Source of the DNA: Nocardia nova SH22a
GTDB lineage: Bacteria; Actinomycetota; Actinomycetes; Mycobacteriales; Mycobacteriaceae
Assembly: GCF_000523235.1 (NCBI RefSeq)
Contig: NZ_CP006850.1
Span: 1,984,001-2,048,000, forward strand
DNA: 64,000 bases
Direction: 5' to 3'
Position numbers and translations under genes: made by a program
Notes under the pieces: generated by a model
What the model saw: the letters and a program-made list of their open reading frames with translations, nothing else
What the model was told of the DNA's origin: nothing
The model's database searches: none
Shown here: positions 36,017-43,814 of the stretch, piece after piece
Position numbering within the stretch: position 1 is the stretch's first letter
Layout of the letters: every line of letters starts with the position of its first letter

Positions 36017-36089
36017 CTGTCCTGTCAATACCCGCGACCCACCTGGCGCTACGAAGCGAGCTGGTCAGGTGACCTGGAAGGAGGCTCGG

Positions 36090-37052
36090 ATGGGCCTGAC
36101 CACAACCGCGATGCTCGACCTGCTCGACCCGGACGCGCGCGCGTTCGCGCAAGCACTGCTCGATCAGGCGCCGGAACCGCCCTACGCCCGGTACGGCGTG
36201 GCGGGCATGCGGTCGATCTTCGACTCGGCCGGCCCCGCGCCTCATCCGATACGGCCGGTGCACAGCGTCGAAGAGCGCACCGTCGACGGTCCCGGCGGTC
36301 CGCTGCGAGTGCGGTGTTACCGCCCATCGCCTGCACCTCAGCGGCCCGCTCTGATCTACATCCACGGCGGCGGATTCGTCGTGGGGACATTGAACGGCGT
36401 CGACGATGTCTGCAGATTGCTGTGCCTCGAGGCCGAATGCGTCGTCATCTCGGTCGAGTACCGGCGGGCTCCCGAGCACGTCTTTCCCGCGGCGGCGGAC
36501 GATTGCCTCCGTGCCTACGACTGGGTCCGGTGCGAGGCCGAGTCACTCGGTATCGACCCGGACCGCATCGCACTGGCCGGTGACAGCGCCGGGGGGAATC
36601 TCGCGCTGTCGGTGTGCACCGCCTTGGCCGACGCCCGGCGCGCCATGCCGAAAGCGCTCGTCCTCGCCTATCCCGCGACATCGAACACCCACGCGGGCCC
36701 GTCCTGGGACGCCTTCGAACATGCGCCGATCCTCTGCAAGGCCGACGCGCTGTGGTTCTGGTCGAACTATGCCGCGGACACCGCGGCGGATCTGGATCCG
36801 CGTGCTGTGCCCGCGCTGTCGAATACGCTCCACGCTCTGCCGCCCACCTTCCTCGTGTCGGCCGAAGTGGACGTATTGCGTTCGGACTACGAGCATTTCG
36901 CCGCCATGGCCTCGCGTGCGGGTGCCGAAGTGGAAGTCCGTCAGTACGACGGTGTCATGCACAGCTTTTTCACCGAGGTCGCCGCTATCGACAAAGCCAG
37001 GCGTGCTGTCGCCGACGCGGCCGGCCATCTGCGGACGCATTTCGGAGATTGA
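36090..37052 (+). CDS. Alpha/beta hydrolase, hormone-sensitive-lipase family esterase
   Basis: 320 residues; AAGGAGG lies five bases before ATG 36090, which fixes the start over an in-frame GTG at 36069. Oxyanion motif HGGG (residues 92-95), nucleophile Ser166 in GDSAGG, acid in SAEVDVLRSD and His in GVMHSFF. HSL-type enzymes hydrolyse carboxylic esters. Divergent from the amine operon and next to a Baeyer-Villiger monooxygenase cluster, it is the obvious candidate to cut the ester or lactone product. Confidence 0.87.
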   Translation: MGLTTTAMLDLLDPDARAFAQALLDQAPEPPYARYGVAGMRSIFDSAGPAPHPIRPVHSVEERTVDGPGGPLRVRCYRPSPAPQRPALIYIHGGGFVVGTLNGVDDVCRLLCLEAECVVISVEYRRAPEHVFPAAADDCLRAYDWVRCEAESLGIDPDRIALAGDSAGGNLALSVCTALADARRAMPKALVLAYPATSNTHAGPSWDAFEHAPILCKADALWFWSNYAADTAADLDPRAVPALSNTLHALPPTFLVSAEVDVLRSDYEHFAAMASRAGAEVEVRQYDGVMHSFFTEVAAIDKARRAVADAAGHLRTHFGD

Positions 37053-37112
37053 TTCGCAAAGCCGCACGGCCATGCGTGATCTCCGAACCGACCCATCCCA
37101 GAAAGGAGTGCA

Positions 37113-37286
37113 ATGAGCGCTCATACCACCCTCGACCCCACCTCGACGGTCGGGGAAGCAGCCGTCGTCCCCTGGGGGCGAGACGGCTTTTCGGAGAACC
37201 GCACGAACGGCTTGTGCGGCGCCTTCTTGCTGAACATGGGGTGCGCGCAGGTCGCCGTCCCGAGCAACCGGGTCGAGCACGCATGA
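37113..37286 (+). CDS. 57-residue Cys-containing peptide, coupled to the dehydrogenase
   Basis: A complete small ORF: AAAGGAG lies four bases before ATG 37113, and its TGA overlaps the ATG of the next gene (ATGA at 37283-37286). The N-terminal half is polar (MSAHTTLDPTSTVGEA), the C-terminal half has NGLCGAFLLNMGCAQVAV with two Cys eight residues apart. No membrane helix of full length. The strong RBS and tight coupling argue that it is translated. It could be a leader that couples expression, a small subunit, or a precursor of a modified peptide; the cluster has no recognised peptide-modifying enzyme, so the last is speculative. Confidence 0.55.
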   Translation: MSAHTTLDPTSTVGEAAVVPWGRDGFSENRTNGLCGAFLLNMGCAQVAVPSNRVEHA

Positions 37287-38329
37287 CGCGGGCGGAGCGG
37301 GCCGGGCTCGAGGTCGTGGTCGTCGGTCTGGGTGCGACCGGTCTCGCCATCGTCGAGTCTCTCGTCCCGCGTGCGGACTGTGCGCTGGTGGGGGCTTTGG
37401 ACATCCGGCCTGAGTTGCTGGGCGTCGATCTCGCATCGCTGGTCGCGGGCGCCCCCGCGGTGCCGGTCGTCTCGTCGGCAGACGAGCTGCCGCACGCCGA
37501 TGTCGCCGTCGTCGCCACGTCGTCGTGGCTCGACGGAATCGAGCCCACGATCACCGCGCTCCTCGAGCGGGGGATGAACGTGGTTTCCATCTGCGAGGAG
37601 CTTCGCGAGCCGGGGCTGAGCCACCCCGAGACCGTGGCTCGGCTGGACCGGGTCGCGCGGGAGCACGGCGTCTCCGTACTGGGCACCGGCTGCAACCCCG
37701 GCATGCTCATGGACACACTGCCGCTGGTGCTCAGCGGACTGACCACCGAGGTCCACCGGGTGGCGGTGCGCCGGACGGCGGATATGAGTCGCTACGGCGC
37801 CATCCTGCAGAAGTTCGGCCTCGGCCTGACGCCGGCGGAGTTCGATACGCGGCAGCGGTCGGGCCAGGTGATGGGGCATGTCGGATTCGACCAGAGCATC
37901 GCCGCGCTGGCGCGCGGCCTCGAGTGGACGCTCGACGGCGTCGAGGTGGACCCGGTCGAGCGTGACCTGGTCGCCGGTACCGAAAGAGCGGGTGAACACC
38001 TGGCCGTTCCGGCTGGCACGGTCGCCGGCGTCGTACACCGGGCACGGGGTATGCGGGCCGGGGAGCCGGTCATCGAGCTAGCCACGCACTTCGGCATCTT
38101 CGGCGACGAGGACCACGTGGCCCGCGGTGACGCACTCACCATCGTCGGACGCGAGCAGACCATCGAGGTGATCGCGCCAGGCGGCTACGAGAGCTTCCTG
38201 TCGACGGTGGCCATGGCCTGTAACGCGGTATCCGCGGTCGTCGCGGCGGAGCCCGGTTTCCGGACCATCCTCGACCTCCCGGTCTCCGCCCTCGCCAGCA
38301 AGGGTGCTCGCACGGTGCGGACGGCCTGA
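37283..38329 (+). CDS. NAD(P)-dependent amine-dehydrogenase-like oxidoreductase (DapB/2,4-diaminopentanoate dehydrogenase type)
   Basis: 348 residues. N-terminal Rossmann fold with VVVGLGATGLAIVESL and an Asp at the end of strand 2 (GALDIRPE), and a central block GTGCNPGMLMDTLPLVLSG followed by VAVRRTADMSRYGAILQKFGLG that is typical of dihydrodipicolinate-reductase-like proteins including 2,4-diaminopentanoate dehydrogenase and native amine dehydrogenases. These interconvert amines and ketones or imines. With the BVMO and esterase close by, it could turn an amine into the ketone that feeds them. Operon with the small peptide; the esterase ends 60 bases before that. Confidence 0.75.
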   Translation: MTRAERAGLEVVVVGLGATGLAIVESLVPRADCALVGALDIRPELLGVDLASLVAGAPAVPVVSSADELPHADVAVVATSSWLDGIEPTITALLERGMNVVSICEELREPGLSHPETVARLDRVAREHGVSVLGTGCNPGMLMDTLPLVLSGLTTEVHRVAVRRTADMSRYGAILQKFGLGLTPAEFDTRQRSGQVMGHVGFDQSIAALARGLEWTLDGVEVDPVERDLVAGTERAGEHLAVPAGTVAGVVHRARGMRAGEPVIELATHFGIFGDEDHVARGDALTIVGREQTIEVIAPGGYESFLSTVAMACNAVSAVVAAEPGFRTILDLPVSALASKGARTVRTA

Positions 38330-38416
38330 GCGCCACGCCGCATCCCGCGGCGGTGACAATCATCGCCGTTGGGCCCGCCTTCCCCGTGATAAGCGATCCG
38401 CGGTCGCCGATGCGAA

Positions 38417-38451
38417 GCCCTCGGCCCGGTGGGATTCGCCGGGTCGAGGGC
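38417..38451. terminator. Hairpin between converging genes
   Basis: GCCCTCGGCCCGG (38417-38429) pairs with 38439-38451 over 13 positions with one G-U pair and a 9-base loop. It lies between the + strand dehydrogenase and the - strand secreted protein and can serve both. Confidence 0.6.
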
Positions 38452-38522
38452 CGCGGCCGGTCGAGGGCAGCCTGGTTGTCTCAGGCCGTCACCTCGGGCG
38501 CGGTCGTTTCCCGCCAGCGGCG

Positions 38523-39264
38523 TCATCGCGCGGTTGCCATCCGCGGTGACGTGGTCGGACGAGCCGATGTCGTCGGCGCCGCGGGGGTGGTGGACGCTGC
38601 CGGTGCGTCGGCCGCCGTGCTCGTCGGGACGGTGGTCGTCGGAGCGCTGGGCGTGGTGGTCGGCGACGTTGTGCTCGGTTCGACCGTCACCGTGACGGTC
38701 GGCGGATCCGTCGGGGCCACCCCGGAGGGCGGGAGCGGGAAGACCAAGCCGAAGCCGGGCACCCCGAGCTGGACCGAAAGGCTCGCTGTCGCAGAGAAAC
38801 TCGCTCCCAGCGACGCCGCGGGCGGTGCCGTGGCCGGGGGGATCCGCAGTCGTGGGCGGGATCGATTCCGTCGTCGTCACCGTTGTGGATTCTGTCGTTG
38901 TGACGGGATCGGTAGCCGGTTGGGCACCGCCGGTGTCGATTGTCGTGCCGACGCTCGAGATACTGCCCGGCATCGGGTCCGCGGGCGCGATTCGCGCGCT
39001 ACCACCGGCGAAAATCCGCACGGCCGGTTCACCGCCGGATACCTCCGCATTGTTCGCATGGGCGGGGATCGAATCCGTTCGGGCGACGAGTGTCAGCCCG
39101 ATCGCCGTGGTCACCATCGCGGTGACCACACCCGTACGGGTGAGTTGCCGACGCCACCGACCGGCCGGGGAACCCGCGGTCTGCCGCAAGGTCCGCGCCG
39201 GGGGAATCTCGGCGATACCGTCCGGCACTGCCGCGTGATCTGCATTGTTGTCGACGGGTTGCAT
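38523..39264 (-). pseudogene. Thr/Pro-rich surface protein with a frameshift at a C6 run
   Basis: Begins at ATG 39264 with a cytoplasmic stretch, a membrane segment (TGVVTAMVTTAIGLTLVA) and an extracellular Thr/Ser/Pro-rich region ending in ESIPPTTADPP. There the frame is lost at six G (six C on the coding strand) at 38836-38841. In the shifted frame the same style of protein goes on (ATAPPAASLGASFSATASL, later TVTVTVEPSTTSPTTT) to a stop at 38523. So one base was gained or lost in the run. About 247 residues when joined. Likely a membrane-anchored, possibly glycosylated surface protein; sequencing error or phase variation are alternatives to decay. Confidence 0.6.
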
Positions 39265-39451
39265 CCAACTACTGCTTTCTCTTGTTCGAAAACGCGTCGA
39301 GACCGCACGGTGAATTCGGCAGTTGTGCCGAATATCGACGCTCGCGGACGAGGTATCGCACCGAAACAGATTCGCGTGCAAGGACTCTCGTCCGAATTTC
39401 AATCGTGAAGTCCGGGCGCGGATATATCGAAGCGCCTCGGATCGATCGCGA

Positions 39452-39967
39452 CTAAGACATTTTCGGGATTTCAGGTTTCGAGTAGGGCGCCCGGTCCCGC
39501 AGCCGTTGCCAGTGCGCGCGCTGCAGTTCGCCTACGCGGGTGAGGAAGTCGGCGATTGTTTCGAGTTCGGCCGAGTCGTACCAACTCAGCAACGTCTTGT
39601 AGGTCTCGACGATCATCGGGACAACGGTTTCCCGTACGCGATGGTCCGCGACTTCGGTGGCCATCACGATGACACGCCGGCGGTCGGTCGGGTGCAGCGA
39701 GCGGACGATATAGCCCTGCTTCTCCAGCCGATTGAGCATGATGGTGACGCCTGCCGAGGTGAGACCGAGCCGTTCGGCCAGCATTCCCGGTGTCGTGGAC
39801 TTCTCCTCCTCGAGCAGGACGATTTCCAGTGCGCGCCGGTCGGTTTCGTTCACGCCCAGCACTCTGACCACCTCGCGGATCATGTTCTCGGCGGTTTCGT
39901 GAAAGAAACCCAGGGCCTCCTCGAGCTCGACCGAGATTCGGGCCGGTTCAGTTGTTCTCGGGCACAC
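39452..39967 (-). CDS. MarR-family regulator
   Basis: 171 residues, GTG start with GAGGGGA upstream. Winged-helix core: TPGMLAERLGLTSAGVTIMLNRLEK (split; recognition helix around TSAGVTIMLN), then GYIVRSLHPTDRRRVIVMAT, the characteristic MarR wing with DRR. N- and C-terminal helices form the dimer interface. It stands alone between two secreted-protein genes; target unknown. Confidence 0.82.
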   Translation of the reverse strand: MCPRTTEPARISVELEEALGFFHETAENMIREVVRVLGVNETDRRALEIVLLEEEKSTTPGMLAERLGLTSAGVTIMLNRLEKQGYIVRSLHPTDRRRVIVMATEVADHRVRETVVPMIVETYKTLLSWYDSAELETIADFLTRVGELQRAHWQRLRDRAPYSKPEIPKMS

Positions 39968-40312
39968 AGACTTTCCCCTCGATCACGTGAATCAGGAAAC
40001 CGCTCGGCGAAAGTCACCGTCGGGCGCGCTGAGCTGCGGTAGGCGTCCCGGCCGGGCGTTCGAAGCGGGCATGTGGGCTCCTGTCGATCGATGGGCCGAC
40101 AGCCGAAGCGCAGCTGAACGACATCACGAACGGACACCGCCGCGGCTGGCGAAGCGACCGTGGCTGTGCCGGACATGCACTGTACGACACAACGATCGGG
40201 AACAGTGTCCACTCGATCCTCATCGGTGGACCTGGGCCGGACTGCCGGCGATCCGGCCCAGGCTGTTCACCACCCGCCCACGCGAGCTTCGGCCGTCACA
40301 CCTGCCGCGCGG
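39968..40312. other. 345-base gap, no convincing gene
   Basis: Open frames here are opposite-strand artefacts with Arg-rich composition. The gap should hold the MarR promoter (near 39970-40050) and, at 40231-40262, the terminator of the secreted-protein gene that ends at 40313. Confidence 0.5.
40231..40262 (-). terminator. Terminator of the secreted-protein gene
   Basis: CCTGGGCCGGA and TCCGGCCCAGG form an 11-bp perfect stem with a 10-base loop, about 50 bases after the stop at 40313. Confidence 0.6.
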
Positions 40313-40930
40313 TCAGCTGACCGTCGTGCTGGTGAGGGTCGGGGACGGATCCGGGAAGCACGCGGTCGCGACGTTGCCGACCAAGCTGACGTTGGTCGTC
40401 ATGGTCATGCCGGGGTCGGTGTAGCTGGTGCCGGCGTACTTGCTCGTGATCGGCGTCCCGGCGGTGCCGGCCGTGACGTTGATGGTCACCGCCGGCGGCG
40501 TGAAGCTCGTGCCACCGGCGATCGGGCCGGGTACGGTCAGGACGACATTCCCGCCCGACGTGGAGACGGTGCCGGCCACGGTGCCCCCGGACGCGGTAGC
40601 CGAGACCAGGGTCGAATTCGCCGGAGTCGGGAACGTCATCTTCAGGTTGCTGATGTTGTTCACGGTGAAGCCGGACGCCGAACTGGGGACCGTCGAGGAA
40701 CCCGGCGTGAGGGTGATCGCCACCGCGGAACCCGATGCCGCCGAACTCGGCGCGGAGCCGGTGACGGTCGTGTCCATGCTGGAGGTCTGGCCGATGCCGA
40801 GAACGGTGCCTTTACAGCTCCAGTTCACGTCGACGGGTGCGGCATTCGCCGGTGCCGCCATGCAAAAGACGGTGGCGACGGCCACCGGGGCGAGAATGCC
40901 GGCACGCAGGAAAGAAGTCATGGATCGCAT
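40313..40930 (-). CDS. Secreted beta-rich protein
   Basis: 205 residues, ATG 40930 with GGAG seven bases upstream. A signal peptide is clear (LRAGILAPVAVATVFCMAAPANA-AP). The mature part is Ser/Thr/Val-rich with repeated beta strands (NWSCKGTVLGIG, VTGSAPSSAASGSAVAITL) and two Cys, one near each end, that may form a disulfide. This resembles immunoglobulin-like secreted proteins that occur as paralogues in Nocardia and Rhodococcus. Function unknown. The upstream 200 bases are AT-rich for this genome and probably hold a strong promoter. Confidence 0.7.
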   Translation of the reverse strand: MRSMTSFLRAGILAPVAVATVFCMAAPANAAPVDVNWSCKGTVLGIGQTSSMDTTVTGSAPSSAASGSAVAITLTPGSSTVPSSASGFTVNNISNLKMTFPTPANSTLVSATASGGTVAGTVSTSGGNVVLTVPGPIAGGTSFTPPAVTINVTAGTAGTPITSKYAGTSYTDPGMTMTTNVSLVGNVATACFPDPSPTLTSTTVS

Positions 40931-41238
40931 GATTGTCTCCAGGAAATGTAGAGCAATGGGGAGGATTTAAAATATAGCCCGTCCTCATCATTTCCGGATC
41001 GAAACCGCGAAACAAAGTGCCGCTACAGAATTTCATTAACTGCTATTAATTATTCATCATGGAAAGTTAATTTCCGGCGTGTTCATATTCCTCCGGAAAA
41101 GCATCTGCGACGCATCGAGGCAGTTCAGAGGTGAAATGGAAAAGCTCTGAATTCGTTCGATTTCGAGAACCGGAGTGTGATTGCATCCGTCCTTGCGGCT
41201 GTCAGCTTTCACATGGTTACCGCTCCGGCGTCCCGGCA
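40931..41238. other. AT-rich intergenic stretch
   Basis: About 310 bases between the secreted-protein gene and the remnant below. Bases 40970-41130 are far richer in A and T than the surroundings, including ATTAACTGCTATTAATTATT near 41033-41052. No gene is visible; likely promoter DNA for the - strand gene starting at 40930, or a recently acquired segment. Confidence 0.45.
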
Positions 41239-41501
41239 TCAACTGTCGTCGGCCATTCGGTACTCGCCCGCTTCGAGCCGCTCCACCAGTCGTGCGGTCC
41301 AGGCGGTGAAGTTGTCGAACAATCCGCTCCACAATTCCAGCAGGTCCGGAGAATGCGGCGTTTCGCAGCGGGCGGGGAAGCCGGGCGCGCATGTCGAGCA
41401 CGGCCTCATCGGATTCGGGGGCGGGCCGGCTGTCTGCGAGTCGCAGTCCGCCGGGGCCGTCGGTCGGTGATGAATCCCCGCCTGGGCGCCGGTGTGGTCA
41501 T
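41239..41501 (-). pseudogene. Frameshifted remnant downstream of the SDR gene
   Basis: An ATG at 41501 overlaps the SDR stop (ATGA), as for a coupled operon gene, but the frame (MTTPAPRRGFITD) soon ends. Protein-like sequence goes on in a second frame (LADSRPAPESDEAVLDMRAR) and then a third (DLLELWSGLFDNFTAWTARL, VERLEAGEYRMADDS) to a stop at 41239. The total is 263 bases, so a net one-base change would give about 87 residues. Probably a small gene with two or more indels. No family recognised. Confidence 0.45.
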
Positions 41502-42235
41502 GCCGTGAAACCTCCGTCGATGGTGAGGGTGGTGCCGGTGACGAAACGGGCGTCGGGTCCGGCGAGGTAGCAGACCATCGCGCCGATTTCGTCGGGGGTT
41601 CCCAAGCGCGGCAGGGCCATTCGCTCGGTCAAGCGAGCGGCGGCGGGGCTGTCGGCGGGCATGCGGTCGTTGGCGGTGGGGCCGGGCTGGATGTTGTTGA
41701 CCGTGATGCCGCGTGGGCCCAAGTCGCGGGCGAGTCCGCGGACCAGTCCCTGGAGCGCGGCCTTGGTCATGGAATACACCGCCGCGCCGGGGAACGGTGC
41801 GCGGTCGGCGTTGACGCTGCCGATGGTGATGATGCGGCCGTCGTCGGACAGATGGCGTAGCGCCGCCCGCAGTGTGTGCAGTACCCCGTGGACGTTGACC
41901 TGCAGCATTCGGTCGATCTGGTCCGATCCGAGTTCGTTGAGTCGCCCGACCGCGGCGATCCCGGCGTTGGCGACCACCACGTCCAAGCGCCCGAACAGCT
42001 CCACGGTCCGCGCGACCGCGGCGTCCACGGCGTCGGGGTCGCTGCTGTCGGCGCGGATCGCGGCAATGTTGTCCGGTCCGAACTCGGCGACGATCGCCTC
42101 GGCCCGTTCAGGGGTGCTGGTGTAGGTCACCGCAACCCGTATCCCGTCGGCGGCGAGCCGTCGCGCGATTCCGGCTCCGATCCCTCGGGAGCCTCCGGTG
42201 ACCAGGGCTACGCGGCGTTCTCGAGCTGTCTGCAT
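41498..42235 (-). CDS. Short-chain dehydrogenase/reductase
   Basis: 245 residues from ATG 42235 (an ATG at 42253 would add six). Classical SDR: cofactor loop TGGSRGIGAGIA, NAG in VVANAGIA, catalytic Ser (TIGSVNAD), Tyr and Lys (YSMTKAAL) and the C-terminal TGTTLTIDGGFTA of the FabG-like group. It oxidises or reduces a hydroxyl/keto group with NAD(P). Divergent from an ArsR regulator, with a dyad between the two, so it is probably the regulator's target. Confidence 0.87.
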   Translation of the reverse strand: MQTARERRVALVTGGSRGIGAGIARRLAADGIRVAVTYTSTPERAEAIVAEFGPDNIAAIRADSSDPDAVDAAVARTVELFGRLDVVVANAGIAAVGRLNELGSDQIDRMLQVNVHGVLHTLRAALRHLSDDGRIITIGSVNADRAPFPGAAVYSMTKAALQGLVRGLARDLGPRGITVNNIQPGPTANDRMPADSPAAARLTERMALPRLGTPDEIGAMVCYLAGPDARFVTGTTLTIDGGFTA

Positions 42236-42256
42236 CGTGTCGATCATCCTCAATCA

Positions 42257-42293
42257 TGTCGATAGTTTTCGAACAGTATGACAATCATCGACA
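42257..42293. promoter_or_regulatory. Dyad between SDR and ArsR genes
   Basis: TGTCGAT (42257-42263) and ATCGACA (42287-42293) are inverted copies separated by 23 bases, with AT-rich DNA between. It sits between divergent starts at 42235 and 42323 and is a candidate ArsR-type operator or promoter overlap. Confidence 0.4.
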
Positions 42294-42322
42294 GGATGTC
42301 CAGGCGTGGCTATGCTGCAGGC

Positions 42323-42655
42323 ATGAGCGGGGTCATCGACGAGACGCATCCGGGCGCGGACGAACTCCGGTTGTCGGCAGTGCTTGCGGCACTGTCGGAT
42401 CCGGCGCGCCTGGCGGCGGTCCGCGCGCTCGCGGCCGTCGATGAGGTGGCCTGCACCGAACTGCAGCAGCGCGCGGGCCTGACCATCGGCCGCTCGACGT
42501 TCTCCTACCACCAGCGGGTGTTGCGCGAGGCCGGGGTCTTACAGGCGCGCGTCCGCGGCGCCCGGCGCATGCTCAGCCTGCGCCGCGACGACCTCGACGC
42601 CAACTTTCCCGGCCTGCTCGACGCCGTCCTCGACACGGCGGCCGAGAAGCTGTGA
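42323..42655 (+). CDS. ArsR-type winged-helix regulator
   Basis: 110 residues from ATG 42323; a start at 42278 would lie in the dyad. Core: LSDPARLAAVRALAAVDEVACTELQQ (split), then FSYHQRVLREAGVLQARVRGARRMLSLRR, the recognition helix and wing of ArsR/HTH-20 proteins. No metal-binding CxC is seen, so it probably responds to an organic ligand. Divergent from the SDR gene and 60 bases upstream of the pentose operon. Confidence 0.82.
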   Translation: MSGVIDETHPGADELRLSAVLAALSDPARLAAVRALAAVDEVACTELQQRAGLTIGRSTFSYHQRVLREAGVLQARVRGARRMLSLRRDDLDANFPGLLDAVLDTAAEKL

Positions 42656-42716
42656 TGGATTCCGCTGTTGTCGCTGCTGTGTGGAATTCATGGCTGATGC
42701 TGGAGAGTGGTGTCGG

Positions 42717-42800
42717 ATGACCGAGCTCGAGATCGTTTTTCGAGAGGGACCGCCCTCGACCGACTTGGTCTTCGTGATCGATCGGCGGGACTTGCCGTGA
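42717..42800 (+). CDS. 27-residue ORF coupled to the GH43-like gene
   Basis: MTELEIVFREGPPSTDLVFV then IDRRDLP. ATG 42717 is preceded by GGAGAG; its TGA overlaps the GTG start of the next gene (GTGA). It may be a leader peptide for translational coupling, or the tail of a lost gene. Weak evidence beyond the start site and overlap. Confidence 0.3.
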   Translation: MTELEIVFREGPPSTDLVFVIDRRDLP

Positions 42801-43654
42801 CAGTTCGGGCTGGGCGCTTCCACACCATCTACGACCCGAGCGTCGGCGAGTCGCAGCGGTGGTACATCAACGACCACACCGTCATTCGCGACGAATCGGG
42901 CCGCTGGCACCTGTTCGGCATCACGCATACCGAACCGGCGGATCCGTTCGACGAGCTCGAGTTCGCACACGCCACCGCCGACGACCTGCGCGGCCCGTGG
43001 ACCAAACACCCATCGGCGTTGGTCGTGGACCGCGACTACGGGGAGACGCATCTGTGGGCGCCGTACGTGATCCGCGCCGACGGGCGCTACCACATGTTCT
43101 ATGCGGGCGGAGGTGATGACCGCACGGCGGCGGTGATCTGCGTGGCCACCTCCGACGACCTGTTCGAGTGGACCCGCGAACCGTCCGGGCCGGTGTTCCG
43201 CGACGGGTACGACGCCCGCGACCCCATGCTCGCGTGGATCGACGACCGCTGGGTGATGTACTACGCCGCGACGAGTTCGCCGACGGGCGGCAACTATGTG
43301 GTCGCGTACCGCACCAGTACCGATCTGCGCACCTGGAGCGAGCGGCGCATCGCGTTCACCGACCCCACCTCGGGAACCGAGGCGGGTAACACCGAGTCTC
43401 CGTTCGTCTTGTGCCACAACGGTTCCTGGTATCTGTTCATCGGCCCGCGGCCCGATTACGTCGGCACCGACGTGTTCCGCAGCGACAACCCCTACCATTT
43501 CCGGATCGACGATCGTGTCGGCCACATCGCCGCACACGCCGCCGAGGTGATCGACGACGGCGACCTGTGGATCACCAGTTGCGGCTGGGGGCAGGGCGGA
43601 GTGTCGCTGGCAGCCCTCGAGATCGGGAGAACTCCACCGGAAACCGCGCCCTGA
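42797..43654 (+). CDS. GH43-like five-bladed beta-propeller glycosidase
   Basis: 285 residues from GTG 42797, chosen for its overlap with the small ORF and because protein-like sequence begins there; starts back to 42707 are possible. The pattern is a GH43/GH32/GH62-type propeller: WYINDHTVIRDESGRWHLFG at blade 1 (Asp as candidate general base), WAPYVIRADGRYHMFYAG, DARDPMLAWIDDRWVMYYA, and TESPFVLCHNGSWYLFIG (Glu as candidate acid). No signal peptide, so it acts inside the cell on imported oligosaccharides, likely arabinosides or fructosides. First full gene of the pentose operon. Confidence 0.75.
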   Translation: MTVRAGRFHTIYDPSVGESQRWYINDHTVIRDESGRWHLFGITHTEPADPFDELEFAHATADDLRGPWTKHPSALVVDRDYGETHLWAPYVIRADGRYHMFYAGGGDDRTAAVICVATSDDLFEWTREPSGPVFRDGYDARDPMLAWIDDRWVMYYAATSSPTGGNYVVAYRTSTDLRTWSERRIAFTDPTSGTEAGNTESPFVLCHNGSWYLFIGPRPDYVGTDVFRSDNPYHFRIDDRVGHIAAHAAEVIDDGDLWITSCGWGQGGVSLAALEIGRTPPETAP

Positions 43655-43814
43655 GTGATATCTCTAGTGGTGCGAGCGCGGCCCGGAGGCGGCATGCGGA
43701 CACCGCCATCGGGTACCGCGGTAGGTCGCGGCGTGCGTAACCACGAAGGGCCCGTGCGTACACCGCCGTCCAGCAGCGAGTAGTCCGACCGTTCGTCTCT
43801 TGGAGGGATCCGGC

